64,000 nt of DNA from Planctomycetes bacterium syqfu (GCA_020974905.1 CP087563.1:682001-746000), one strand, 5' to 3'. Positions 53,005 to 62,172 are shown, counted from the stretch's first letter. The notes: generated by a model from the letters alone, not told the origin. A program made the numbers and translations.

Positions 53005-54118
53005 CACCTGTAACCCATTGCCAAATAAATTCAAACAAAGATCGCACATGACAGCATGTGCAGCAGTCATCTTTGTTCTTGCGACAATGTGGTGATGAAA
53101 TGTGCAAAGACCCTTGAAATGTTTTCTTCTGAATGACCAAGCTGATTGATATTAGTCAGCTTGGCATCATCAGCAAACAGATTCATTGATCATCAAATAT
53201 CAAAAAGCCTTCCCCCAGTGATTGCAGATTAGTTCATATTAGTGCAAAGACCGATATGGACTACCCTAAAAATCACCTATTGCCATCAACGAATTTAGGT
53301 GATTTTCAGTAATCGTCAAGCAATTATCCAAAATTTTGAAAAATTTATAGGTCTTTGCTTCTCACGTCTGACTTTTTTGTTGATTCAAATATCTGTCAAT
53401 CCATCTCCTTCCAAGGCATCCGAGCCAAGACGGCTCGGCTATTTGTTCATAGCCCGGTCATCTTGGCCGGGTCGCAAACGCAACGAGCCAACTGCAGCGA
53501 GCCATATAGTGGTTCGTTGCAACTCAAATGTATGTTACTTGCAATGGCTTCGTGAGCCGGGTCGTGTCCGGCCCGAACTGGCTCGACACGAGCCGGCTCG
53601 CTGTTGCAATAGGCAACAAATAAGTTGCAATGAAGCACTAGCGACCTCAATCCCACACCTGCATTGGATATCCTGAGCCAACTGCAGACATATCAGTTCC
53701 GCATACCAGTACAAAATACAGCTTTTGAACAACGTAGATCACCGGAACGTAATCTCCGTCGTGCCAAAGCCCGAACCACAACTACAACAATTCCCAACGG
53801 AGCAATGTCCCCTGACAACAGCCCTCGGAACACCATGTCCCCGACACAAAAAACTCCCTGGTCCCCCACCCCCCGGAACTCCCCGGAATCCCCCGGAATC
53901 CCCCAACGAAGGGCACGACTTACCTGTCATAGCCAATACGTCGCCTTCTGATCCCTTTTGAATATCCGGCACACTTTCTATCGGGATCATTGATGGATTT
54001 GCCTGTCACACCTGACAGATACCGAAATCACATGAAGGTAGTATCCATGCTTGGGTCAATCAGGTGTCCCAGCATCTGAGACTCTGCTGAAAAAATTCCC
54101 CACAGACTTGACTGGTAT
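53005..54118. other. Long gene-free region with hairpin, repeat and C-rich tract
   Basis: About 1.1 kb without a credible gene. It holds a perfect 11-bp stem hairpin at 53269-53306 (AAAATCACCTA/TAGGTGATTTT, 16-base loop), the family-3 repeat at 53409-53643, and a C-rich stretch at about 53852-53912 built from repeats of CCCCCGGAAT. A 6-bp palindrome (CTGTCA..TGACAG, 54003-54018) lies near the following regulator gene. Confidence 0.55.
53409..53643. repeat. Dispersed GAGCC-hairpin repeat, family 3, copy 2 (expanded)
   Basis: 53409-53477 is an inverted near-copy of 17755-17823: CCGAGCCAAGACGGCTCGGC, then ATAGCCCGGTCATCTTGGCC, then CAAACGCAA. It is followed by AGTGGTTCGTTGCAACTC, which matches 17724-17741 in direct orientation, and further GAGCCGG hairpins. 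It looks like several elements nested or joined. Confidence 0.75.
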
Positions 54119-54148
54119 TTACACCGGTATAATATTACACCAGTGTAA
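54108..54148 (+). promoter_or_regulatory. Promoter with two tandem palindromic operators
   Basis: Two 14-bp near-palindromes, TTACACCGGTATAA (54119-54132) and TTACACCAGTGTAA (54135-54148), lie 16 bp apart centre to centre, about 1.5 helical turns. TTGACT at 54108-54113 and TAATAT about 16 bases later form a promoter that the first site covers. Such sites next to a GntR/LacI-type gene suggest autoregulation. Confidence 0.65.
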
Positions 54149-54180
54149 CATTGACTTCTCGATGGCTATAATGATTCATC

Positions 54181-55275
54181 ATGCCCAAGACACTGCATTC
54201 AACCAAACACTTTCATCTGGTCAAACAGCTTCGGCCGTTGATTGCCAAGATGAATCCCGGTGACCCGATCCCGACACAGCAGAAGCTCAAGAAACAGTTC
54301 AGTGTTTCGCAGAACACGATTGAACTGGCGTTGGCGAGGTTGCGTCGTGAGGGGGTGATTGAACGTCCTGCTGGCAAACAGCGTTTGGTGAAGTCTGAGA
54401 TTTGCGACCCGGCGGATCACTATGTGGCGATCATTCGCCCGGACTGGCCATCGTCGGTCATTGAAGGCATCAGTCAATCGATTGTCGATGCGGGGCATGC
54501 AGCCAACTGGCGGTTTGACATCACCAACTACCGTTCGCATGCAGGTCTTGATCTTGAAAAGGCGATGGGTGACAACGATGCAGCGGTGTTGATGCTGACC
54601 TCGGAAATCGTGCCGGATCATTTGCGTGATGCGTTGACATATATGCGTAAGCCGGTGGTCTTGGCGCAGGATCAGATTGAAGGTCTTGAAATCAACACGG
54701 TCTGTACGGATGACGGCTTGAGCATGCAGCAGGCGGTTGAACACCTGGGTGAACTGGGGCATCGCCGCATCGGTATTCTGCTGCCAACCTTGACGACGGC
54801 ACCGATGGTCCAGGCATTGGATGGCTACAAGCGTGCGATGCAGGCACTGGGCATCACCGACGTTGCCCCCATGATTGTCGCCTGTGAGAACAAGCCGTTT
54901 ACGCGCAGCATTGACATTGCTTACCCGATCTTCAAGCAGTGGTTTGAACACAACCATCAGCACATCACCGCGATGGTCTGTGCAAACATGGACATGGGCA
55001 TGGTGGTGAATCGCTGTGTGCATGAAATGGGACTGGCTATCCCTGAACAGTTCAGCGTGGTGAGTTCTGACAACGTTGCCAAGATGGGCGAATACTTTTA
55101 TCCCCCTACCACGACGACGGAGATGGATATCAGTTTGTATGGCAAGGCTGTCATTGAGTTACTCCAGAAGCAGTTTGATGATGAACTGGCCAAGCCGGAA
55201 TGCCGTTATATCCCAAGCTTTTTGATTCAACGCAAAACATCCGGCCCGGTGCCTGCAACAGCAGTGATCGCTTAA
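54181..55275 (+). CDS. GntR/LacI-type hybrid transcriptional regulator
   Basis: A 364-residue regulator. Residues ~10-72 are a GntR-type winged helix (GDPIPTQQKLKKQFSVSQNT, then IELALARLRREGVIERPAGK). Residues ~80-355 are a LacI/periplasmic-binding-protein-like sensor: YVAIIRPDWPSSVIEGI, VEHLGELGHRRIGILLP, and SVVSSDNVAKMGEYFYPPTTT. This is the AraR-like arrangement, which senses sugars. TATAAT lies only 9 bases before the ATG and there is no ribosome site, so a leaderless message is possible. It heads a cluster with a secreted protein, a pseudopilin-like protein and a GH99-like glycosidase, which it may control. Confidence 0.92.
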   Translation: MPKTLHSTKHFHLVKQLRPLIAKMNPGDPIPTQQKLKKQFSVSQNTIELALARLRREGVIERPAGKQRLVKSEICDPADHYVAIIRPDWPSSVIEGISQSIVDAGHAANWRFDITNYRSHAGLDLEKAMGDNDAAVLMLTSEIVPDHLRDALTYMRKPVVLAQDQIEGLEINTVCTDDGLSMQQAVEHLGELGHRRIGILLPTLTTAPMVQALDGYKRAMQALGITDVAPMIVACENKPFTRSIDIAYPIFKQWFEHNHQHITAMVCANMDMGMVVNRCVHEMGLAIPEQFSVVSSDNVAKMGEYFYPPTTTTEMDISLYGKAVIELLQKQFDDELAKPECRYIPSFLIQRKTSGPVPATAVIA

Positions 55276-55328
55276 GCCGATTGATGGTCATTTTTGATTG
55301 AACGTATCACGATGAAAGGTTGTCCAAA

Positions 55329-55982
55329 GTGATTACAAAATTAATGAAACTCATCCCGCTCTGCCTGGCCATGGTCCTGTGCAGCACGTCCGTTTGGGCA
55401 GAGGATCAGGTGGTCTTTGAAGACACCATGAACACGATCAACAACTGGTCCAAGGGTGAGTTGGTCACACATGACGAAAACGTCGACCACACGCCATACA
55501 TGAAGATGGGCAACGACATCACCTATGCGCCCCTGCCGTATCAATTGACAACGGACTGGACACTCGAAGCGGACATGCGTCACACCCATTTCTCGCGTGG
55601 TCTGTGGATCGGACTTGTTGATAAAGACATGAAACAGGGCTATGCCGCCTTGTGGGATTCGTCACTTGAAAAATACTTCGAGGGCAAAGGTATGTTCGTC
55701 ATCTGCCACATCACCGGCAAGGATGACAAGCCCATCGGTTTTAACTCCGAGATCAAACGGCTTGGTAAACCACGAAAAAGCCCACACATGGTCAAAGACA
55801 CCAAGTTTGCACACGTCAAACTCAGTTGGGAAGCAGCAAGCGGCAAGCTGACACTCAGCGTCGACGGCGAAGAACTCTACGCCACCAATGACACGGATTT
55901 CAAAACATTTGATCGCATCGTCATGCGTGGCAATACCCATGGCTTACTCGATAACGTCAAAGTCACATTGCAGAAAAAATAA
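55329..55982 (+). CDS. Secreted protein with jelly-roll (LamG/concanavalin-like) fold, unknown role
   Basis: A 217-residue protein. The signal peptide covers about residues 1-24 (hydrophobic core LIPLCLAMVLCSTSV, cleaved after WA before EDQVV). The mature part has W-x-L-E-A-D-M-R, FSRGLWIGLVD, VKLSWEAASGKLTLSVDGEE and a final LLDNVKVTL, the strand pattern of LamG-like or DUF1080-like carbohydrate-associated domains. The start is taken as GTG at 55329, where AAAGG lies 9 bases upstream; TTG at 55320 is too close to that site, and ATG at 55344 has none. It lies between the regulator and a pseudopilin-like gene. It may bind or act on a polysaccharide. Confidence 0.7.
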   Translation: MITKLMKLIPLCLAMVLCSTSVWAEDQVVFEDTMNTINNWSKGELVTHDENVDHTPYMKMGNDITYAPLPYQLTTDWTLEADMRHTHFSRGLWIGLVDKDMKQGYAALWDSSLEKYFEGKGMFVICHITGKDDKPIGFNSEIKRLGKPRKSPHMVKDTKFAHVKLSWEAASGKLTLSVDGEELYATNDTDFKTFDRIVMRGNTHGLLDNVKVTLQKK

Positions 55983-56009
55983 CATCTAACCCCTGATTGG
56001 AGACATAAC

Positions 56010-56768
56010 ATGTCCTCAAACGCAAGCCCCAACCCGCGAGGGGGGTTCACACTTATCGAATTGCTTGTGGTCATCAGCATCATCTCATTACTGATCTCCA
56101 TTCTGCTGCCTGCCTTGAGCAAAGCCCGCATGGCTGCGCAGGACATGGGATGCCTAAGTAATCTCAAACAGATCGGTGTGGCAACCACCGCGTACCTGGC
56201 AGACCACGACGAAGTCTTCCCGACGGTTCTCTTTTATTACAACTACAACAACGGTATCCGAAGCTCCTATTACCGTGGAGACAACTGGGACGCGGAACTT
56301 GCATCCTATATGGGAATCTTCAACGATTACTCAGCAGCCTACGAAACCATGAAATTTTCGCCCGTCTTCCAATGCCCGCGCGATTGGCGCCGTCGTGCAG
56401 GTACATGGGGTGAAGACCGACGTTCTTATGGTGTCCCCAAGGCTGGCTCCAATGGTAACAAGGATTACGGTCTTGTCTGGACCGGTACGGACCTGACACC
56501 TGCGCCCCGCATCAGCGAAGTGATCAAACCTTCCAAAACCATTTACATGATGGACCTGCAACCCACTTCCTACGGCAAGCAGTATCATGCATCCTACATG
56601 TACACCGACGGTTGGTTGGGCAACTCAAGCATCCCCAAGACGCCGGCTGGAGATTACTATCATGGTCGCGCCATGTCATTCCTCTTTGCGGATATGCATG
56701 CAGCATTGATGGATCCAGCTATGGCTCACAATGATGGCAGTGGACGTCGCATGTGGTCACGCAAATAA
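56010..56768 (+). CDS. Pseudopilin-like protein with prepilin N-terminal domain
   Basis: A 252-residue protein. The leader [12 protein letters not shown] is followed by [20 protein letters not shown], with the typical G|F cleavage site and Glu at +5. [22 protein letters not shown] matches the first conserved block of the planctomycete DUF1559-like class. [12 protein letters not shown] near the C terminus is an H-X9-D-M variant of the H-X9-DG motif. TTGGAGA precedes the start at a good distance. It lies 27 bp after the secreted protein gene and is probably co-transcribed with it. Confidence 0.9.
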   Translation: MSSNASPNPRGGFTLIELLVVISIISLLISILLPALSKARMAAQDMGCLSNLKQIGVATTAYLADHDEVFPTVLFYYNYNNGIRSSYYRGDNWDAELASYMGIFNDYSAAYETMKFSPVFQCPRDWRRRAGTWGEDRRSYGVPKAGSNGNKDYGLVWTGTDLTPAPRISEVIKPSKTIYMMDLQPTSYGKQYHASYMYTDGWLGNSSIPKTPAGDYYHGRAMSFLFADMHAALMDPAMAHNDGSGRRMWSRK

Positions 56769-56816
56769 TCTTTACCTTTCGACTGTGACCCGCACGAAGA
56801 ATGCAACAACTGATTC

Positions 56817-56908
56817 GTCACACCCGCGCCCCCATAAGGCGGGAGTCCAGTGGAACCTGCAAAAGATCAACGCAATGCCACTGGATTCGTGCCTGCGCGG
56901 GAATGGCA
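56817..56908. repeat. Dispersed palindromic repeat, family 1, copy 4
   Basis: Starts CGTCACACCCGCGC, shares GGCGGGAGTCCAGTGGAACC in the middle, and ends GCGCGGGAATGGCAAA. It carries a few more changes than the other copies. It lies between the pseudopilin-like gene and the GH99-like gene. Confidence 0.85.
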
Positions 56909-56981
56909 AAACATGAAGATGGTTTATAGAAACTCTCATCGAACATTCGTCCGTTTAATACCAACATACACCGGAACGCCC

Positions 56982-58991
56982 ATGCCCAACGTGCTTTTGA
57001 AAATTGTCGTCTTGCTTGTTGTCTGCTTTGCCTCAATCACCACGCACGCAGCCGAACACCAGTTCCCCAAAGCGGATCTATCCAAGCTCGGGAACATACC
57101 AACCATCAATACGCCGTTTTACATCATGGAGTATCACATCTGGCATAAGTCCCCCTTCGGCCAGGAGTCGCCGGACGGCTATGTGCATTGGGACATGGGG
57201 CATGATCGCATCGACCGTGCGATCGGCCCGGATTGGATGCGTGATAAAGGCCCTGTCGGATACCCCCTGCTTGGACTCTACAATGCTGAAGACATGAACG
57301 TCATCCGCTGGCAACTGGCCTGCATGCAGAACACCGGCGTGGATGGGACGTTCGTGCAGATGTTCCCTGAATGGAATCAAGGTGAGTACTTTGATCGAAC
57401 TTTCATCTGGGACAAAATCATCGACATCGCAGATGAACTCGGCTACAAAGTCGGACTTCATGACGAAGTGCAATTCCGTGGCGGGCAGCCTGCTCAAAAA
57501 TGGGATGTGATGGGCAAGCGCATCGGCGAGTTCATCAAGCAATACGGCCAGCGTTCAGCCTTCCTGAAAATCAAGAATCAACCAGCAGTCGCCTTCCAGT
57601 TCTGGAATCGCTTTAACAAAACCATGTCCGTCGAAGACCTGGGCAAGATGATTGATCTTGCTCAGAAGACCGCAGGCTGTGACATTTACTGGATTCTGCA
57701 CATGGCGCCCAATGACAGCGTCTATGCCATGGACAAAGTCGATGCGTTTATCACGATGGCCAACACCAATGCGCTTAACCACCGTGTCTCGGGCTTTACC
57801 GAATCGCCCAAACAGGATTGGGAAATGATGCAGGAGCAGTTGGACAAAACCAAAGCGTATGCAAAGAAGTATCCGAACAAGGACCTTGGTTTGTGGGTGT
57901 ATGACGGCTTTGAAGAATCGCCCAAAGCCTTTGGAGATGGGCGCAGCAGCTTCCGTTGGATGCCACGTCAGAAGGGAAAGACACTGATCACGTGTCTTGA
58001 AAAATACGAAGCGATCAATCCAGCGTTTCATATTCTCACCAGTTGGAACGATTGGCAGGAGAACACGGCTATCGAACCGGGTTGGCAGAGTGATGTGCTT
58101 GATGGTGATCCCTATTTTTACTGCAAACTCTTAGCCAAGCTCAAGGGGCATACGTTTACCGCCCCGCCGTTGCCTGCGAAAGAATCCGTTGACCCGTGGA
58201 TGTGGCAGACGCTGTATGACATTGACAAAACCCCGCCGATGGTGACGCATGTCCGTTACATGCCGATGGCGCCGGCGATTGTTGCCACCGCTGCGGATAC
58301 CGGCAGCGCGATTCAGTCCATCAAGGTTGCTGAACATGGCGATTTGTATGTCGATGCGTCGGAGTATGCCAAGCCGGTGTTCCATGGTGTGACGTCCATC
58401 AATCCCGGACGCACGGTTGAAGGTGGTTACCAGCTTGCAGCCAATCAACCCATCACTGTTGGCTTGCTGCCTGAGTTGCTTAAACAAAGTCAATCGAAGA
58501 CGGTGTACATCGGCCTGGAGTTCGCGGACAACACCGAGGGCAAAATCCTTGTCTACTATCCATGCCAAAACAAAATCATCAACTACAAGCCCGGCGACGA
58601 GAATCGCTTTGATGTCTGTGCGGGAATCAGTCTGTCCAATAGCGGTAAACAGGCTGCTGCGGTCAGGCCGATGATTGGTTTTCTCAAGGATCAGGCCAAC
58701 CCTGAAATTCGCATTGAACTCAAGGGGACCCGTAAGCATCCCAATCCCTCGCCGATTACCGTGAGTCGGATTCATGTGTTCACGGATTTTGCGGATAGCA
58801 AATCGGGGATGCGTTTGGATGCAGGCAAGCCCGACAGCCAGGTGCAGACGGTGCGCGTGGATATCGGGAACCTCAAGACAGCCCCGACACAGAAGGCAGC
58901 GTACATCATTGCAACGGATGCAGCGGGGAATGTTGCAATGCCCGTGGTGTATCACGGGGTGGATGCACACCCGTTTATGAATCGCCCGTGA
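56982..58991 (+). CDS. Secreted glycoside hydrolase, GH99-like domain
   Basis: A 669-residue exported protein. The signal peptide is residues 1-23 (PNVLLKIVVLLVVCFASITT, then HA). Residues ~35-390 form a TIM barrel of the GH99/WbsX-like type: FYIMEYHIWHKSPFG, RWQLACMQNTGVDG, VGLHDEVQFRGG and LTSWNDWQENTAIEPG (W355-N-D-W-Q-E360). Relatives act on alpha-mannosides or bacterial surface glycans, but the substrate here is unknown. Residues ~430-669 are beta-rich and may bind carbohydrate. The start is fixed by the signal peptide, with GGAA 6 bases upstream; the longer frame would begin within a dispersed repeat. Last gene of the local regulator cluster. Confidence 0.82.
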   Translation: MPNVLLKIVVLLVVCFASITTHAAEHQFPKADLSKLGNIPTINTPFYIMEYHIWHKSPFGQESPDGYVHWDMGHDRIDRAIGPDWMRDKGPVGYPLLGLYNAEDMNVIRWQLACMQNTGVDGTFVQMFPEWNQGEYFDRTFIWDKIIDIADELGYKVGLHDEVQFRGGQPAQKWDVMGKRIGEFIKQYGQRSAFLKIKNQPAVAFQFWNRFNKTMSVEDLGKMIDLAQKTAGCDIYWILHMAPNDSVYAMDKVDAFITMANTNALNHRVSGFTESPKQDWEMMQEQLDKTKAYAKKYPNKDLGLWVYDGFEESPKAFGDGRSSFRWMPRQKGKTLITCLEKYEAINPAFHILTSWNDWQENTAIEPGWQSDVLDGDPYFYCKLLAKLKGHTFTAPPLPAKESVDPWMWQTLYDIDKTPPMVTHVRYMPMAPAIVATAADTGSAIQSIKVAEHGDLYVDASEYAKPVFHGVTSINPGRTVEGGYQLAANQPITVGLLPELLKQSQSKTVYIGLEFADNTEGKILVYYPCQNKIINYKPGDENRFDVCAGISLSNSGKQAAAVRPMIGFLKDQANPEIRIELKGTRKHPNPSPITVSRIHVFTDFADSKSGMRLDAGKPDSQVQTVRVDIGNLKTAPTQKAAYIIATDAAGNVAMPVVYHGVDAHPFMNRP

Positions 58992-59040
58992 GTTGGGTTG
59001 GTGGATCGGACGTCGCATGGACATGTCGAACGTCGCGCGT

Positions 59041-59120
59041 CCCTGGGACTCAAGTCCCAGGGCTTTACTGTGCATGCGGTGACCGTGAGTGAGTGATTTA
59101 GCCGCTTCACTTGTGAAGCG
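59041..59120 (+). terminator. Two hairpins after the GH99-like gene, possible terminator
   Basis: CCCTGGGAC/GTCCCAGGG (59041-59049, 59054-59062) followed by CTTTA, and CGCTTCAC/GTGAAGCG (59103-59110, 59113-59120) followed by TTTG. Both stems are perfect but the T runs are short. Confidence 0.45.
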
Positions 59121-59191
59121 TTTGATGGATACGTCCTTCATGCAAAGCACGTCACAATTGATGTGACTAAATGAGACGACTTTTCAACGAT

Positions 59192-59728
59192 TTAAAAAAT
59201 CATGGCGGTGGTGGCGACGATCCACATGATGGCGGCGATGACGATTTTCCCAAGTGTGCCCCAGAGTCTGCCGTGGGCGGCGGCTTTGCCTGCGACTTTG
59301 ACTTCGTCCCATGTTCGCCCTGCCCAGTGATCCCCAAGCATGGCTGCGACACCTGCCCCGATGCAGGCACCGATGAGCGTGCCAAAAAGTGGGACGGGGA
59401 TGAAACCGGTGCCGAGGATCGCGCCTGCAATCCCGCCGACAATACCCAGAGCGATGCTGCGTTTACTGGACTTGGCTTTCTTGGACGTGACCACGCCAGC
59501 GAAGGTCTCCACAATCTCCCCGAGGATGGCAAGTCCGAGCAATGAAGCGAGCGTCCAGATGCCGATTGCCTGCTCATCCCAGTACCACCAGGCCCACGTC
59601 CCGGTGACCAAAAGCATCAGCCAGGTACCCGGGAGTTGGAGCAGAACCATGAAAACGCCAGCCAGATTCAGAAAAATGACCAAAATCACAGCCAGAATTG
59701 CCAGAATGGAGTGCATCGCAGCCATCAT
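59192..59728 (-). CDS. DUF456 family membrane protein
   Basis: A 178-residue inner-membrane protein with about four membrane segments: residues 5-45 (two), ~55-70, ~92-125 (Gly-rich), and a last one near 160-178. PGTWLMLL, GEIVETFAGV, SKRSIALGIVGGIAGAILG and GTLIGACIGAGVAAMLGD match the DUF456 family. That family has no firmly known function. No strong ribosome site precedes 59728; starts a few codons later (Met5) are possible. It converges with the GH99-like gene and is divergent from the HEAT-like gene. Confidence 0.88.
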   Translation of the reverse strand: MMAAMHSILAILAVILVIFLNLAGVFMVLLQLPGTWLMLLVTGTWAWWYWDEQAIGIWTLASLLGLAILGEIVETFAGVVTSKKAKSSKRSIALGIVGGIAGAILGTGFIPVPLFGTLIGACIGAGVAAMLGDHWAGRTWDEVKVAGKAAAHGRLWGTLGKIVIAAIMWIVATTAMIF

Positions 59729-59946
59729 GTCGGTTATACTACTCGAACCTGCCTGACAATGTCACAATGCCATGTGTTAACGCATTTTCGAGATTGCGAC
59801 CGTGGCATTGCAGAAAGATAAACCGCAAAAAACCCCTGCCTGGGCTTTGAGCTTCTAAACTCGATTGACTCAACCGCTTAGGGCAGATACATTGCACCAC
59901 AATATTCTGATTGTTTTTTCGATATTTCCTCTCCAGGAGGCACTTG

Positions 59947-62112
59947 ATGAGTAGCACGCTGCGCGTTGCGTTGGGGATGATCATTTTAAGTCTGTGCACG
60001 GTTTTCACACCCTTGGCCAATGCGCAGTCTTCTGGAATTCTCGGTCAATGGGAAGATTTTAACCATTACGTTTTAATCGCCCGACCTGATCTGGCTGAAG
60101 ATCTGGGCAAGCAATTGCTCAAAGCCAACTCCGACAAGTTACTTGATGCGGTCGAGGAGAGCACCTATCAGGATTTTGAAAAGACACTCTTCCGTGCCCA
60201 GAAAAATCAGGAACTCAAGGACACCGCTGGGAAGCTCGAAGAAAAACTCCAGCGTGCGTTGATCCAACGCAGCCGTGATCCCAAGCGTATCGCTGCTGAC
60301 ATCCAGAAGCTTGGCGAAGGCATGCGTGCCCAGGTCAACGCGGTGGAACGTCTGCGTGCTGCTGGCCAGTTCGCTGCCCCGCAGTTACTTGCCACGCTCC
60401 GCGATGAAAGTAAAGCCCGTCTTCACCCGCATGTGATTGGTGCGATGGTTGGCATTGGTCGCCCAATGGTTTACCCGCTGTCAATCGCCCTTGCCGATCT
60501 GGAACCGATCCAGCAGGGTCAGATCGCCCGCGTGCTTTCTGAGATTGGTTACCCGCGAAGCCTGCCTTACATCAAGCAGGTGATCGAAGATGAAACGACC
60601 GATGCAGCGACACGCGAAATGTGTCAGGCTGCCTACGCTCACCTGGCTTCCCGTGCCGGTGTGACCGAAGGCGTCAACGCAGCAGAGTTGTACATGACCC
60701 TGGCACAGAACCACTACAACGCTGCGGTCAACCGTGACGTACTGCCCGGCTACCTGCCCACGGATCAGGCCGGCATCATCTGGACCTTTGATCGTCGTGC
60801 AGGCCTGCTGCCCATCTCCGTGCCCGGCCCGGTGTTTGGTTACATCCTGTCCATGCGTGCCAGCCAGCGTGCCCTGAGTCTCAACGAGCATCTATCACCG
60901 GCATTGTCCCTGTGGCTGATGGCAAACCTCTCTCGCGAAAACTTCATGCCCGACAAGGCAACCGACAAGAGCTATCCCAAAGACTGGCATCCGGCGGACT
61001 ACTACCTGAAGGTGGCTGGCCCCCTGCGTCAGCATGATGTGCTCTACCGTGCTTTGCAGGACCGTGATTACGTGTTGGCGCTCGATGCCATTGCTGCCCT
61101 GCGTCTGACCGCTGGCACCGATGCCCTGGTCAACCGTCAAGGCACCATTCAGCCTTTGATCACCGCCCTGAGCTATCCCGATCGTCGTGTGCGTTTCAAC
61201 GCTGCGTTGACCATGGCCAACGCCCGTCCCAACGCCCCGTATAACGGCAGCTACCGTGTCGTACCCGTGCTCTGCGAGGCCGTCCGCCAATCCGAGACGC
61301 GCTTTGCCGTGGTGCTCAGCCCGGACCTGGATCGTGCCAATCAGTTGGCGGGGATCCTGCGTGATCAGTTGAAATTTGAAGTTGCTGCCGGCCAGACCAT
61401 CGAAGATGTCACCGACGCAATCGCTGCAGGCCCCGGCGTGGACCTGATCGTCACCTCCGCAGATTCCACGGTCACCATGGACCTGCATCATTCCCGTAGC
61501 AGCAACTACAAACTGGTCGCTGCCCCGATGATCGCCCTGGCGGACAACAATGCCATCCTCGCCCAGATGAACCATGATTTGAAGCCCATGACGGACAACA
61601 ATGCCATCCTCGCGACACAGATGAACCATGCTTTGAAGCCTGCCATCGACAGCGCCATCAAGCAGTTTGCCGGCCAACCCATTGGCAAGGACGAAGCCCT
61701 CGCCTTTGCGATGGACGCTTTGAACATGCTCTGGGAAATCACCATCGGTCACGGTCAGGTCTATCAGGCCACCGAAGCCCAACCAACGCTCATCGAAGCA
61801 TTGGGTGACGATCGTCACAGCGTGGTGATGCGTTCAGCTGAAATTCTTGCCCTGCTCAATGACATCAACGCTCAGCAGGCCATCTGCAATGCTGCGATGA
61901 ACACCAAACTGCCTGGCAAGGTCCGCATCTCCCTGATCGACAGTCTTGCTTTGTCAGCAACGCATCATGGCAACCTGCTCACTGATACGCAGATTGCCAA
62001 GCTGCTTAAGATCGTCAACACCGCCAAGGGTGACATGGCCCAGGCCGCCGCCCGTGCCCATGGTGCTTTGACGCTGCCCGCTTCGCATGTTGTGGAGATG
62101 ATCACCAAGTAA
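59947..62112 (+). CDS. Exported HEAT-repeat-like protein
   Basis: A 721-residue protein. Residues 1-26 are a signal peptide (RVALGMIILSLCTVF ... ANA). Most of the rest is alpha-helical with HEAT-like units: GQIARVLSEIGYPRSLPYIK, LSYPDRRVRFNAALTMANA and HSVVMRSAEILALLND are examples. A Rossmann-like segment (FAVVLSPDLDRANQLAG ... VDLIVTSAD) lies at about 445-510. At ~533-565 there is an internal duplication, DNNAILAQMNHDLKP then DNNAILATQMNHALKP. A perfect AGGAGG lies 6 bases before the ATG. It probably serves as a periplasmic scaffold; no partner is known. A BamE-like gene follows. Confidence 0.85.
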   Translation: MSSTLRVALGMIILSLCTVFTPLANAQSSGILGQWEDFNHYVLIARPDLAEDLGKQLLKANSDKLLDAVEESTYQDFEKTLFRAQKNQELKDTAGKLEEKLQRALIQRSRDPKRIAADIQKLGEGMRAQVNAVERLRAAGQFAAPQLLATLRDESKARLHPHVIGAMVGIGRPMVYPLSIALADLEPIQQGQIARVLSEIGYPRSLPYIKQVIEDETTDAATREMCQAAYAHLASRAGVTEGVNAAELYMTLAQNHYNAAVNRDVLPGYLPTDQAGIIWTFDRRAGLLPISVPGPVFGYILSMRASQRALSLNEHLSPALSLWLMANLSRENFMPDKATDKSYPKDWHPADYYLKVAGPLRQHDVLYRALQDRDYVLALDAIAALRLTAGTDALVNRQGTIQPLITALSYPDRRVRFNAALTMANARPNAPYNGSYRVVPVLCEAVRQSETRFAVVLSPDLDRANQLAGILRDQLKFEVAAGQTIEDVTDAIAAGPGVDLIVTSADSTVTMDLHHSRSSNYKLVAAPMIALADNNAILAQMNHDLKPMTDNNAILATQMNHALKPAIDSAIKQFAGQPIGKDEALAFAMDALNMLWEITIGHGQVYQATEAQPTLIEALGDDRHSVVMRSAEILALLNDINAQQAICNAAMNTKLPGKVRISLIDSLALSATHHGNLLTDTQIAKLLKIVNTAKGDMAQAAARAHGALTLPASHVVEMITK
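61542..61640 (+). repeat. In-frame tandem duplication inside the HEAT-like gene
   Basis: GGACAACAATGCCATCCTCG at 61542 recurs at 61593, and the similarity runs on through CAGATGAACCATG and TTTGAAGCC. The units are 51 and ~48 bp and keep the frame. Confidence 0.85.
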
Positions 62113-62172
62113 TCACGCGGTGACGCATCACAGCTTTGCCGGATATTTCGGTGATTGCACGTGGGGGTTGAC

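Noticed and set aside
53739-53990. Gly/Pro-rich minus-strand open frame (GGFRGVPGGGGPGS)
   Set aside because: It is produced by the C-rich CCCCCGGAAT repeats; no ribosome site or homologous domain is visible.
56850-56981. Upstream extension of the GH99-like gene
   Set aside because: The extra 44 residues come from a dispersed repeat and would bury the clear signal peptide that starts at 56982.
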